From assembly GCA_014055525.1 (NCBI GenBank), contig WIAH01000010.1, positions 79,844-143,843 of the forward strand: 64,000 bases of DNA. Direction: 5' to 3'. Below are positions 8,838 through 17,414 of this stretch, in pieces. This DNA is from Nitrospira sp. CR1.3. Its GTDB lineage: Bacteria; Nitrospirota; Nitrospiria; Nitrospirales; Nitrospiraceae. Below the pieces are notes generated by a model. That model did no database searches, had not been told where the DNA came from, and saw nothing but the letters and a program-made list of their open reading frames with translations. Made by a program: the position numbers and the translations under genes. Position 1 is the first letter of the stretch. Every line of letters starts with the position of its first letter.

Positions 8838-8866
8838 TTGACATCTCCGCGATTTCTCATTAGGGT
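8838..8866 (+). promoter_or_regulatory. Candidate sigma-70 promoter for the Sel1 lipoprotein gene
   Basis: TTGACA (8838-8843), a 17-base spacer, then TAGGGT (8861-8866). The -35 is perfect and the -10 is weak. It lies 45 bases before the ATG at 8912, in the only sizeable gap of this stretch (8689-8911). Confidence 0.4.
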
Positions 8867-8911
8867 TCTCGCGCCATTTCATCTGCAACCGATTTTTCAA
8901 AGGGCGTACTA

Positions 8912-9418
8912 ATGAACGTACCACGCTCCGGTCTGATTCTAATTCTCTCTCTGACGATCGGGCTCGTCGCTGCATGTCAGGACCGGCGCGCCGATAAGGC
9001 TTACCTTAAAAGCGATTACGAAAAAAGCGCCAAAGAGCTGGAGCCGCTGGCCAACATGGGCGAGCCTCGTGCCCAATACAATCTGGCTCTCCTGTACGAC
9101 CAGGGATTGGGCGTCCCGCAGAGTGACGCTCTGGCCTTGAGATGGTATTCCAGAGCCGCGGAACAGGGAGAGCAGAGGGCACAGTACAACCTCGGGCTTA
9201 TGTATATGAATGGACAGGGGACGGCCCCCGACTTAGTCCTGGCCTACTACTGGATCAGCCTCTCGCTGGCTCAAGGTAATCAGCGCGCCCCGGAGGCGCG
9301 AGAGTATTTAGCTGAAAAAATGACTCAAGAGCAGATCGCACAAGCTCAAGGCTTGGTGAACAGGAGATTGAGCGAGGGGCAACAATCGCAACCTCGAGTC
9401 CATCATGCTGCGCCGTGA
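8912..9418 (+). CDS. Sel1-repeat (TPR-like) lipoprotein
   Basis: A 168-residue protein beginning with a lipoprotein signal peptide: hydrophobic ILILSLTIGL then the lipobox LVAAC, so the mature N-terminal Cys is near residue 22. Two to three Sel1-like repeats follow, recognised by AQYNLALLYDQGLGV and AQYNLGLMYMNGQGT with the A..WY/YYW pattern between. Sel1 proteins serve as scaffolds for protein-protein contacts, often in the envelope. The partner is unknown. It is transcribed alone and converges with lipA 32 bp downstream. Confidence 0.85.
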   Translation: MNVPRSGLILILSLTIGLVAACQDRRADKAYLKSDYEKSAKELEPLANMGEPRAQYNLALLYDQGLGVPQSDALALRWYSRAAEQGEQRAQYNLGLMYMNGQGTAPDLVLAYYWISLSLAQGNQRAPEAREYLAEKMTQEQIAQAQGLVNRRLSEGQQSQPRVHHAAP

Positions 9419-9450
9419 CCCTTTCTCCTGTCTCTCTAGCCTTCAACCGC

Positions 9451-10359
9451 TCAAACGAATTTCCCGGTTTGCCGGGCAGCGTGGTATGAGCTGCGTACCA
9501 GCGGCCCCGATTCCACGTGACGAAAGCCCAGCGCGAGGCCCTCTGCTTGAAGATTGCCGAACTCGACGGGGTCGTAGAACCGGAGGACCGGCAGATGCTC
9601 CCTAGTCGGTTGGAGATATTGGCCGATCGTCAGGATGTCGCAATCCACGGCGCGCAGGTCCCGCATAACGTCACGCGCTTCATCCAGCCTTTCCCCCATC
9701 CCGAGGATCAGGCCTGACTTCGTCGTCATCCCCAGCTCTTTGGCCTTCTTGAGCAACTGAATCGACCGCTGATATTTGCCTTGCGGCCTGATGGCGGGAA
9801 ATAGCCGCTGCACCGTTTCGATGTTGTGATTGAGAATCTCCGGCCGCTCGGCGCAGACCGTTCTCAGCGGCATCTCTCCCCCTTCGAAATCCGGAATCAG
9901 CACTTCGACCGAGCAGCCGGGGCTGAGCCGCTTGATCTGCCTGATCGTGTCGGCAAACATGGCCGCCCCGCCGTCCGCCAACTCGTCCCGATTGACTGAG
10001 GTAATCACGGCATGGCGAAGCCCCAAGGCTTTAACGGCTTCTGCCACGCGTCGCGGCTCCTCCTGATCCACCTCAAGCGGTCTTCCCGTCTCCACCGAAC
10101 AGTAGTGGCAACGTCTGGTGCAGATGTCCCCAAGAATCAGAAATGTCGCTGTTCGCGCATTCCAACATTCCCATCGGTTCGGGCATCGCGCTTCCTCGCA
10201 GATCGTATGGAGATTGAGCCTGTCCACCGTCTGCTTAATCTCGAGATAGTCCGGACCGGTCTTGGCGTCGACTTTGAACCAGAACGGAAGCCGAGGACGG
10301 AAGGACAAGGTTGAGCCAGAAATCGAAGAATCAATCGCCTTGATCTGGATCAGGTTCAT
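9451..10359 (-). CDS. lipA: Lipoyl synthase
   Basis: A radical-SAM enzyme that inserts two sulfurs into protein-bound octanoyl groups to make lipoate for 2-oxoacid dehydrogenases and glycine cleavage. With the ATG at 10359 it has 302 residues, and both iron-sulfur motifs are intact: the auxiliary cluster C54-x4-C59-x5-C65 (CEEARCPNRWEC) and the radical-SAM C80-x3-C84-x2-C87 (CTRRCHYC). I prefer this start over 10386 because its ATG overlaps the stop of the upstream gene (ATGA at 10356-10359). No lipB is visible next to it. Confidence 0.97.
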   Translation of the reverse strand: MNLIQIKAIDSSISGSTLSFRPRLPFWFKVDAKTGPDYLEIKQTVDRLNLHTICEEARCPNRWECWNARTATFLILGDICTRRCHYCSVETGRPLEVDQEEPRRVAEAVKALGLRHAVITSVNRDELADGGAAMFADTIRQIKRLSPGCSVEVLIPDFEGGEMPLRTVCAERPEILNHNIETVQRLFPAIRPQGKYQRSIQLLKKAKELGMTTKSGLILGMGERLDEARDVMRDLRAVDCDILTIGQYLQPTREHLPVLRFYDPVEFGNLQAEGLALGFRHVESGPLVRSSYHAARQTGKFV

Positions 10360-10727
10360 GTTTGACTCGGCCGCACCCGAGGACAAAACCAGTTCAAGAG
10401 TTTCGCGATCACTCCTGAGGGTTGAGCTGCCGCTTCAGGCGGGTCTTGATATTCCACCCATGGTTCTTGCGAGCCGAGATACTGGCCGCTGCGGAAGCTT
10501 ATCTGCGTCTTCAGCTGGCGATAGCCCCGAGACTGCAGCGTTTCAATCAACGCGAGCAAGGCCGCTTCCTGACTGGGGTAGAGGCCGGTCGTCACGCAAA
10601 CGGCTTCATACCGTAGAACGGCCCGATATCCTGTCTCTTCTCGTTCGAACTCGACCGGCCGGCTGAAGCCCCGTTCCCGCTCATCAAGGCCGGCCAACTG
10701 ACGTCTGTCGAGCTTCTCCTGCGCCAT
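10356..10727 (-). CDS. Uncharacterised protein coupled to lipA
   Basis: 123 residues with no family that I recognise. The central part (about 30-85) reads as a compact alpha/beta domain: YRAVLRYEAVCVTTGLYPSQEAALLALIETLQSRGYRQLKTQISF. The C-terminal 35 residues are Pro/Ala/Gln rich. There is no signal peptide or membrane span. Its stop overlaps the lipA start by ATGA, so the two are translationally coupled. That suggests a role connected with lipA expression or lipoate use, but this is inference only. Confidence 0.7.
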   Translation of the reverse strand: MAQEKLDRRQLAGLDERERGFSRPVEFEREETGYRAVLRYEAVCVTTGLYPSQEAALLALIETLQSRGYRQLKTQISFRSGQYLGSQEPWVEYQDPPEAAAQPSGVIAKLLNWFCPRVRPSQT

Positions 10728-10777
10728 TGGTCATCAGCGCACATTGACGGTCTCGCCGATTTCCCCGGATCCTCTCG

Positions 10778-11143
10778 TCAATCCAACGCCCGAAACACGG
10801 CCACCAAGTCGCTGAGCGCGATGGTCTTTTGCTTGAGCACGGCTCGTTCGCTTTGAATCGCCTCGCGAGTCTTGGCGTCGGGAGGCCCGCTCCTCAAACA
10901 GGATGCCCCCAGCGCGAGAATGCGATCGCACTCCTCAGTCAGTTTCTTTTTGACCACGGGATTCACGGCCAGAATCTCCATGAGTTGGCGACGAGTTTCT
11001 GTCAGATGCTTTTGCAACTCGGCGTCCGGATAATTTTTTCTGGCCGCTTCATCGAAACAACGGTCGAGATACTGCGTGAGGAAGACATAGAGACGAACCA
11101 ACGCGGCGGCAATGTCGATCTGATCATTCGCGGAGGCAGCCAT
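10778..11143 (-). CDS. Uncharacterised helical protein
   Basis: A 121-residue, almost entirely helical soluble protein of unknown function with an AAAGGA ribosome-binding site 6 bases before its ATG. The first half contains DIAAALVRLYVFLTQYLDRCF, and the second half is charged with no motif I can name. It sits 50 bp upstream of the lipA-coupled gene and 46 bp downstream of the Rieske ferredoxin gene, all on the minus strand, so these may form one operon with mrp. Confidence 0.65.
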   Translation of the reverse strand: MAASANDQIDIAAALVRLYVFLTQYLDRCFDEAARKNYPDAELQKHLTETRRQLMEILAVNPVVKKKLTEECDRILALGASCLRSGPPDAKTREAIQSERAVLKQKTIALSDLVAVFRALD

Positions 11144-11152
11144 GGCTCATCC

Positions 11153-11176
11153 TTTCATCATAACTTTCATCATAAC
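11153..11176. repeat. Tandem duplication of a 12-base unit
   Basis: TTTCATCATAAC occurs twice head to tail (11153-11164 and 11165-11176), between the helical protein gene and the Rieske gene. It overlaps the ribosome-binding region of the downstream minus-strand gene. It is probably a small slippage duplication. Confidence 0.6.
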
Positions 11177-11189
11177 TTGGGCGCTGGGC

Positions 11190-11495
11190 CTACAGAAACA
11201 CCTTCACGTCGGCGCCTTCCACCTTGACCTGATACGTCTCGACTTTTCCCGATGGATTATTGACGCAGGCTCCGGTGATCACGTTGAACTGCCAGCCGTG
11301 CCAGGGACAGGTCACGACATTCCCTTCCACATCGCCTTCCCCGAGTGGTCCTCCCCGGTGGAGACATATGTTGTCGATGGCATGAAAGGTGCCGTCGATG
11401 TTGAAGAGCGCGATGGCCTTGCCGTTCGCCTCCGCCACGATTCCGCTACCCGGCTTTACATCTGCCGTTCCCGCAACTCGCACGAACTCTCCCAT
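11190..11495 (-). CDS. Rieske-type [2Fe-2S] ferredoxin
   Basis: A 101-residue soluble electron carrier. The start is ATG at 11493-11495, behind GGAGGG with 6-base spacing; the longer open frame upstream is a shadow of mrp. The Rieske cluster ligands are complete: C44-x-H46 (CLHRGG) and C63-x2-H66 (CPWHGW). It belongs with the NirD/BphF-type small ferredoxins that feed oxygenases or reductases, and its redox partner is not evident. It follows mrp by about 30 bp, so the neighbour that delivers Fe-S clusters could help mature it. Confidence 0.9.
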   Translation of the reverse strand: MGEFVRVAGTADVKPGSGIVAEANGKAIALFNIDGTFHAIDNICLHRGGPLGEGDVEGNVVTCPWHGWQFNVITGACVNNPSGKVETYQVKVEGADVKVFL

Positions 11496-11524
11496 CGATA
11501 TCCCTCCGCTAGATGAGTCCCCGT

Positions 11525-12400
11525 TCAGTTGTTGCTGAACGGTTGCTTGATCTTCTTGAGCAGACTGTCGATCGATGCCCCTTCTTTTTTCGCCCCGCCC
11601 AACCCCGCCATGATCTTCTGCGCGATGTCCCTGAACGCGGTCGCTTGAGGAGAGTCGGGATGCGCCACCACGATCGGATGGCCGCTGTCGCCGCCGTCGC
11701 GAATGGCCGGATCGATCGGAATGCGACCGAGAAACGGCAAACCCAGCTTCGTCGCCGCCCGCTCCCCTCCTCCATGTGAGAAAATCTCCGTCCGTTCTCC
11801 GCAATGGCCGCAGACGAAGAAACTCATGTTTTCGATGATGCCCAGCAGAGGCACATTGACCTTTTGAAACATCGCCATGCCTTTGCGCACGTCGTAGAGT
11901 GCCACTTCCTGGGGAGTCGTCACAGTGATGGCCCCGGCCAGCGGCACCATTTGAGATAACGACAGCTGGACATCACCGGTCCCTGGCGGGAGATCGATCA
12001 GGAGATAGTCCAGATCGCCCCAGAGCACGTCCCGGAAAAACGCCTGTAAATACTGGTGGACCATCGGACCACGCCAGACCAAGGGCGCTTCCTCCGGCAC
12101 CAGATACGCCATCGAGATGATTTTGACTCCATGGTTCTCGACCGGCAGGATCTTGCCGTCTTTTTGTTCAGGACCGGCGGTACTGCCCATCATCATGGGA
12201 ATGTTCGGTCCATAGAGGTCCGCATCCAACAAGCCTACCCTGGCTCCAGTGAGGGCAAGCGCGCAGGCCAGGTTCGACGCGACCGTCGATTTGCCGACGC
12301 CGCCCTTGCCACTGCTGACGGCAATGACGTGCTTCACGCCGGGAATAAGATTCTCTTTCGCCTGCGGCTGCTGCGCCGCATGGGCATGTTCGTCAGCCAT
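11525..12400 (-). CDS. mrp: Mrp/ApbC-type iron-sulfur cluster carrier ATPase
   Basis: A 291-residue P-loop ATPase of the Mrp/NBP35 family, which binds a [4Fe-4S] cluster and hands it to apo-proteins. The deviant Walker A GKGGVGKST is at residues 31-39, the Walker B-like LLIDLPPGTGD near 155, and the bridging CxxC is in FFVCGHCGER near residue 200. It lacks the N-terminal DUF59 domain found in some members, starting directly with a short His/Gln-rich lead. It is first in a probable operon with the Rieske ferredoxin. Confidence 0.95.
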   Translation of the reverse strand: MADEHAHAAQQPQAKENLIPGVKHVIAVSSGKGGVGKSTVASNLACALALTGARVGLLDADLYGPNIPMMMGSTAGPEQKDGKILPVENHGVKIISMAYLVPEEAPLVWRGPMVHQYLQAFFRDVLWGDLDYLLIDLPPGTGDVQLSLSQMVPLAGAITVTTPQEVALYDVRKGMAMFQKVNVPLLGIIENMSFFVCGHCGERTEIFSHGGGERAATKLGLPFLGRIPIDPAIRDGGDSGHPIVVAHPDSPQATAFRDIAQKIMAGLGGAKKEGASIDSLLKKIKQPFSNN

Positions 12401-12541
12401 GAAGCAACCCTCCTCTGCTGAGACCGATAAATCCCCCTCAGCGCACCGACCAATGCATCTGCATCATAAGGGATGGAGGCAGGGAAAGAAAATGGGCCGG
12501 TTAGGCCGACCAGGATAGATCAATCGGAGCATGGACTACGG

Positions 12542-13393
12542 TTATTCGGCGAACAGGGTGGGATCGAGCCGCCGGAGATTGCTGGCCAGACCAAACAGTG
12601 ACAGTATGTAAATAATCCACTTTGACGGGTCGAAGTTATACCATTTTGGCCCGTTCCGATAGTCACGCGCGTAGGTGTGGTGATAGTTGTGATACCCCTC
12701 GCCGAAGCTGACGAGCGAGACAAGCCAGCTGTCCCGGCTGCTGTCGCGATTGCTGTGCGGCTGTGTGCCGTACATATGACAGAGGGAATTGATGGCGAAC
12801 GTCGAATTGAGCACCATGAACATGCGGAACATCCCGGCCAGCATGAAACATCCGATCGCGCCGATCACGCCTCCGTGCAAGAAACCCAAAACAAGCGGAA
12901 AGGCCAAGCCTGAGATCACAATGGCATGATAATTCCGGTGCTGCCACATGATCATCGGATCCTTGCGTAGCTGCCGTTCGTAATTTTCAGTCCGATGCGG
13001 AGTATTGACGAACAACCATCCGCAGTGGCTGTGCCAGAAGCCCTTCTGCGCGTTATAGGGGTCTTCCTCCTGATCGGTTCGGGCATGGTGACGAATATGG
13101 TCCGAACACCAACGTAACGCGGAGTTTTGCAGCGCCCATCCTCCGCCGATCAGCAGGACTGCCTTCACCCAGGGATGGCATTCGAAGCTGCGGTGGGAGA
13201 TCAGCCGGTGATAGCCGACGGTGATTCCCATGCCGGTGAAGATGTACAGGACTCCGAACAGGATCCAATCGAACAGGCTATATCCGTATAGCAGGCCGAA
13301 AAGCGGTGTGCCGATCAATGTTACGAATGCCACAAGGCAAAACAGAACGAAGGTCTTGTACGCGAACGGCGTAGTCCAAACTGTGTCCGGCAT
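12542..13393 (-). CDS. Membrane fatty acid (acyl-CoA delta-9 type) desaturase
   Basis: A 283-residue di-iron membrane desaturase that puts a double bond into acyl chains using O2 and reducing power. Three histidine boxes are intact: GYHRLISHRSF near residue 60, DHIRHHART near 100, and GEGYHNYHHTY near 235. Four hydrophobic segments surround them (residues 13-33, 37-58, 155-178, 180-195). Length fits the bacterial stearoyl-CoA desaturase-like group, which lacks a cytochrome b5 domain. The ATG has AGGAGCAGGA in front. It is divergent from putA and may adjust membrane fluidity with temperature. Confidence 0.93.
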   Translation of the reverse strand: MPDTVWTTPFAYKTFVLFCLVAFVTLIGTPLFGLLYGYSLFDWILFGVLYIFTGMGITVGYHRLISHRSFECHPWVKAVLLIGGGWALQNSALRWCSDHIRHHARTDQEEDPYNAQKGFWHSHCGWLFVNTPHRTENYERQLRKDPMIMWQHRNYHAIVISGLAFPLVLGFLHGGVIGAIGCFMLAGMFRMFMVLNSTFAINSLCHMYGTQPHSNRDSSRDSWLVSLVSFGEGYHNYHHTYARDYRNGPKWYNFDPSKWIIYILSLFGLASNLRRLDPTLFAE

Positions 13394-13451
13394 TCCTGCT
13401 CCTAACGTTGAGGTGTGAGAGACTACAGACTAGCCTGCCTGGCAGCGACTC

Positions 13452-13479
13452 ATCGTATCTCGTACTCGGCCCATGTTAA
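13452..13479 (-). promoter_or_regulatory. Candidate promoter for the desaturase gene
   Basis: Read on the minus strand: TTAACA (one mismatch to TTGACA, 13474-13479), a 16-base spacer, then TACGAT (13452-13457). It lies about 60 bases before the desaturase ATG. Confidence 0.35.
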
Positions 13480-13494
13480 CGAAATATTCATTAA

Positions 13495-13523
13495 TTTTCA
13501 ACACAATCATTGCGGTGTATACT
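13495..13523 (+). promoter_or_regulatory. Candidate promoter for putA
   Basis: TTTTCA (13495-13500), a 17-base spacer, then TATACT (13518-13523), 27 bases before the putA ATG. The surrounding sequence is unusually A/T rich for this window. It shares the intergenic space with the divergent desaturase promoter. Confidence 0.45.
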
Positions 13524-13549
13524 GTGGCTATCTCACCCTTTCATAGGCA

Positions 13550-16507
13550 ATGCCGCCCCCAATGACGACCCCTACCCTCAATCTCGAGCCGGCTATCCGC
13601 CAGATCGGCGAGGAGTTCGCCCGTTTGTCAGGCGGCCGCACGCCTACCGTCTTCGAGCGACGTTGGTGGTCCCAGGCGGCAATGAATCTGGCGATGCATG
13701 ACACGACCTTCAAGACGCAGCTGTTTCGCTTCATCGACATGCTGCCCTCGGTGACCAATGACGAGCATGTGTTGGCCTTGGCCGATGAATACTTCGGCGC
13801 GATGGCCGACCAGACATTCGGACTTCGCTGGGGCCTGAAGGCGCTTTCAGCGACCGGCATCGGAGCACGACTCAGCGGACAGGCGATCCGATCACAAGTG
13901 GAACAGATGGCCAGGACGTTCATCGTCGGCTCGTCCATTGACGATGCCGTACCGGCGCTGGGCGACCTCTGGCACAGCGGCAAGGCCTGGTCGGTCGATC
14001 TGCTCGGCGAAGCCACGATCAGCGATCAGGAAGCGGACCGGTATCAGGATCGTTGTCTGGATGCGTTACAGAAGCTGGCGAAAGCCTCGGGCCAATGGAA
14101 TCCTGAGCCGTTCCTGGAACGGGATCATCTGGGACCGCTGCCTGCCGTGCAGCTTTCGCTGAAGGTTTCCGCCCTCTCCCCTCACCTGGACCCGATCGAC
14201 CCGGAAGGAACGTATCAATCGGTTGCCGCCAGGCTCCGTCCGATTATCGACGCCGCAATGAGACTGCCTGCTTCATTGATTTTCGATATGGAGCAGGCGG
14301 AAACGAAGGATTTGCTCATCGACATCTTCACAAGATTGTTTTCGGAGCCTTCCTACCGCGAATTTCCGCATATCGGAATCGCGGTGCAGGCCTATCACCG
14401 CGAGTCGTCCCGTGACGTGGACTCGCTCCTCGGTTGGATTCGCAGGCGGGGCGCTCCCATTACGATCAGGCTCGTGAAAGGGGCCTATTGGGATAGCGAC
14501 GTTATTCGTTATCGCCAGCGCGGCTGGCCGGTTCCGCTGTTCGAGCACAAGGCAGAAACGGACTCGAACTATGAGACGCTCGTCCGGAAGTTGTTCGCTC
14601 ACACGTCATTGATCCGCCCCGCGTTCGGAACGCACAATTTACGCACGCTGGCCTACATTGAAGCGGTTGCGTCCCACCTCAGGGTCAGTCCTGAAACCTG
14701 GGAATATCAGATGATCTTCGGCATGGCTGAGCCGTTCCAGCACGCAGTCATGCAGCGAAGACGTCGCCTGCGCCTGTACGCTCCCGTGGGCGAGTTGTTA
14801 CCGGGAATGGCCTATCTCGTACGTCGGCTGTTGGAGAATACCTCGAACGAATCTTTCCTGCGCAAAGAGTACGTCGAGTCGCAGCCGCTCCGAAGTCTTC
14901 TCGCTCCGCCATCCGCGCCGCCGCAGCCACCGGCGCCGGACGCAACCACGGGTTTTCATAACGAACCGCCGCGTGACTTTTCTCAGGCTGCGGCACGGGC
15001 CGCCATGCTGGAAGCGATCCGGACTGTCAGATCACAGCTCGGTCGTCACTGGCCATCCGCGAGCGGCACGCCGGCGCTCTCCGGCCCCATGATGGTCTGC
15101 TCCAACCCGAGCCGACCCGATGAAGTCGTCGGGAAAATTTCAGGAGCCAGCGCGACGGACATTGAGCAGGCCGTTGATCGCGCGCGAAAAGTCTGGCCTG
15201 CCTGGCAGGACACGACACCGGAAGGCCGGGCGGAACTGATGCGACGCGCCGCGGCGCTGATGCGCGCCAGGCGATCAGAGCTAGCGGCTTGGGAGGTGCT
15301 GGAATGCGCAAAGCCGTGGCGGGAGGCCGATGCCGATATTGCCGAGGCGATCGATTTTTTGGAATATTACGCTGCTGACTGGCTGCGCCTGTCGGCTCCA
15401 ACACGACTCGGACATGTACCGGGTGAGTTGAATCACCGCCTGTTGAATCCGCGCGGCATCACAGCCGTGATTTCCCCCTGGAATTTCCCTCTTGCGATCC
15501 CCACTGGTATGGTCTCGGCTGCTTTGGTCACGGGGAACCCGGTCATCTTCAAGCCCTCAGAGCGATCGTCGCTGATCGGTCACCAGCTCGCGACTATCTT
15601 CCATGAGGCGGGCGTACCGGAAGCGATTCTGTCCTGCATGCCGGGAGGTCCGGAAGTCGGGCGCGCGCTCGTGCGACATCCCGAAGTCGTGACCATTGCT
15701 TTTACCGGCTCGAAAGAGGTCGGGCTCAACCTCCTCAAAGAGACAGCGACGGTCGTGCCTGGTCAACGCATGGTGAAACGGGTCATCGCCGAAATGGGAG
15801 GGAAAAACGCCATACTCGTAGATGAAACCGCCGATCTGGACGATGCGGTCTCAGGCGTCGTCGCATCTGCGACCGGCTACGCCGGGCAGAAGTGCTCCGC
15901 CTGTTCCCGTGTGATCGTCCATGAGACCATTTATGAGGTGTTCCTCCGTCGCTTGCAGGAAGCGATCGACAGCCTGCGCGTGGGAAATCCCGAGGAGCCT
16001 GGAACGCAAGTCGGTCCCGTGATCGATGCGCGGGCCCAGAAGAAGATTCTCGACTATATCGAGATCGGGAAACAGGAGGCCCGCCTCGTGACGGGAGGGC
16101 GCCCCAACCAGCCGGGCTGGTATGTGGGACCCACCATTTTTGCCGATGTGAACCATGCCGATCGACTCGCGCAGGAAGAAATTTTCGGACCGGTCTTGGC
16201 CGTGATGAAGGCGCCTTCGTTCGAGGAAGCGCTGCGGATGGCCAATGCAACGGACTACGGACTGACCGGGGGGGTCTACTCACGCAGCCCGGCGAACCTC
16301 GATCTGGCCCGGCGGCGCTTCGATGTGGGGAATCTGTACTTGAACCGGCCCATTACCGGCGCGCTGGTCGGCCGTCAGCCATTCGGAGGCCATCGCCTGT
16401 CAGGGGTGGGAGCGAAAGCCGGAGGCGAGGATTACCTGCTGCAATTCGTGATCGTGAGAATCATCAGCGAACAGACCCTCCGTCGAGGATTCGCTCCGGC
16501 CGAGTGA
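13550..16507 (+). CDS. putA: Bifunctional proline dehydrogenase / L-glutamate-gamma-semialdehyde dehydrogenase
   Basis: A 985-residue two-domain enzyme that oxidises proline to glutamate. Residues 1-450 form the FAD-dependent proline dehydrogenase barrel (LKVSALSPHLDP, RLVKGAYWDSD, RRRRLRLYAPVGE). Residues 480-985 form the NAD-dependent aldehyde dehydrogenase, with NFPLAIPTGM, FTGSKEVG and the catalytic Cys in GYAGQKCSACSR near residue 781. The length matches the minimal type A PutA without the N-terminal ribbon-helix-helix DNA-binding domain, so it should not repress its own gene. An alternative ATG lies at 13562. Its last 108 bases are overlapped antisense by the next gene. Confidence 0.96.
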   Translation: MPPPMTTPTLNLEPAIRQIGEEFARLSGGRTPTVFERRWWSQAAMNLAMHDTTFKTQLFRFIDMLPSVTNDEHVLALADEYFGAMADQTFGLRWGLKALSATGIGARLSGQAIRSQVEQMARTFIVGSSIDDAVPALGDLWHSGKAWSVDLLGEATISDQEADRYQDRCLDALQKLAKASGQWNPEPFLERDHLGPLPAVQLSLKVSALSPHLDPIDPEGTYQSVAARLRPIIDAAMRLPASLIFDMEQAETKDLLIDIFTRLFSEPSYREFPHIGIAVQAYHRESSRDVDSLLGWIRRRGAPITIRLVKGAYWDSDVIRYRQRGWPVPLFEHKAETDSNYETLVRKLFAHTSLIRPAFGTHNLRTLAYIEAVASHLRVSPETWEYQMIFGMAEPFQHAVMQRRRRLRLYAPVGELLPGMAYLVRRLLENTSNESFLRKEYVESQPLRSLLAPPSAPPQPPAPDATTGFHNEPPRDFSQAAARAAMLEAIRTVRSQLGRHWPSASGTPALSGPMMVCSNPSRPDEVVGKISGASATDIEQAVDRARKVWPAWQDTTPEGRAELMRRAAALMRARRSELAAWEVLECAKPWREADADIAEAIDFLEYYAADWLRLSAPTRLGHVPGELNHRLLNPRGITAVISPWNFPLAIPTGMVSAALVTGNPVIFKPSERSSLIGHQLATIFHEAGVPEAILSCMPGGPEVGRALVRHPEVVTIAFTGSKEVGLNLLKETATVVPGQRMVKRVIAEMGGKNAILVDETADLDDAVSGVVASATGYAGQKCSACSRVIVHETIYEVFLRRLQEAIDSLRVGNPEEPGTQVGPVIDARAQKKILDYIEIGKQEARLVTGGRPNQPGWYVGPTIFADVNHADRLAQEEIFGPVLAVMKAPSFEEALRMANATDYGLTGGVYSRSPANLDLARRRFDVGNLYLNRPITGALVGRQPFGGHRLSGVGAKAGGEDYLLQFVIVRIISEQTLRRGFAPAE

Positions 16508-17287
16508 CGCCTTCGACGGTTTGATCTCGTAGGATTCGAGTTCTTCCGTAATTTCTGTGATCATTCCCCGATCCTGCAACGGGGACAGCTCCTGCCGTTC
16601 AACGTACTTGACCAGCCCCACGCCCTTGACGAACCAGGCAGCCATGACATCGGTACCAGTCACGGTTTTTTTTGCTCCGGACAGCCGGATGTTCATCTGC
16701 ATCCTGGCTTCGATCTTGACGGCATCCTTGAAGGTGCCGGCCGGAACCGTGACGGGCTCCAGTCCCACGACCGTCGAGTCTCCCTGGACGTCCGCTTTCT
16801 CGTTGACACCGTCCTGGTCCATGTCGGTTCCAAAGTCCAAATCCTTCTTGTCGAACTGTGAAAACGACGATGCGATCTTCATCGGAAACCGCACGATCTG
16901 ATAGGGCACCAGCTGTTTTTCCAACGGCGTCCCTGGCTCCGATCCGTAATAGACGATGCCGACCGCATCCCGCCGATAGAAGCTGTCGGACAGGCCGTGA
17001 TTCCCGGGATTTGTATCATGAAATGTCGTAACCGTGACGCCTTTCAGCGACTTCGTTGCGGTCACGGATGACACGTTCGAAAACGACTTGTGCTCGATTG
17101 TCTGGAGCGGGCCTTCGGTAATCTGGCCGCGGTACTCCCAGTGGCTGCCGATCGTGTCGGGAAAGTAATCGGCCGACTGGGCGATCGTTCCCGTGTCATC
17201 CGCCGCCAATGCGGACGGCCAGCTTGTTGCGAGCAGCACCATCGCACCGGCTCCGACCATGCCGGCTTTCGCCGCAATCCGCACCAT
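16400..17287 (-). CDS. Secreted protein of unknown function
   Basis: A 295-residue protein with a clear signal peptide (hydrophobic GAGAMVLLATSWPSALA, cleavage near ALAADD). The mature part is rich in beta-strand-like segments: FPDTIGSHWEYRG, a GVTVTTFHDTN block, and a VPAGTFKDAVKIEARM block seen in many bacterial periplasmic proteins of unknown function. The ribosome-binding site GGGGAGG precedes ATG 17287. Its final 36 codons overlap the putA 3' end on the opposite strand (16400-16507). The C-terminal sequence there looks less conserved, so the stop may have drifted into putA. Confidence 0.75.
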   Translation of the reverse strand: MVRIAAKAGMVGAGAMVLLATSWPSALAADDTGTIAQSADYFPDTIGSHWEYRGQITEGPLQTIEHKSFSNVSSVTATKSLKGVTVTTFHDTNPGNHGLSDSFYRRDAVGIVYYGSEPGTPLEKQLVPYQIVRFPMKIASSFSQFDKKDLDFGTDMDQDGVNEKADVQGDSTVVGLEPVTVPAGTFKDAVKIEARMQMNIRLSGAKKTVTGTDVMAAWFVKGVGLVKYVERQELSPLQDRGMITEITEELESYEIKPSKASLGRSESSTEGLFADDSHDHELQQVILASGFRSHP

Positions 17288-17414
17288 AGGCGTCGTCCTC
17301 CCCCGATGATATGAACAGTCGGTGACCGTATCACAGCTCTGCTCAATGCAGCAAGCCGATGGTCGTCATCGCGGCTCTTGCCTTGAGCCGCAATCCAACC
17401 GATAATTCACTCCT

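Noticed and set aside
16400..17346. Alternative frames inside the secreted-protein gene (for example 17062-17346 minus)
   Set aside because: Arg/Ser/Pro-rich translations without family sequence, overlapping a gene with a signal peptide and a good ribosome-binding site.
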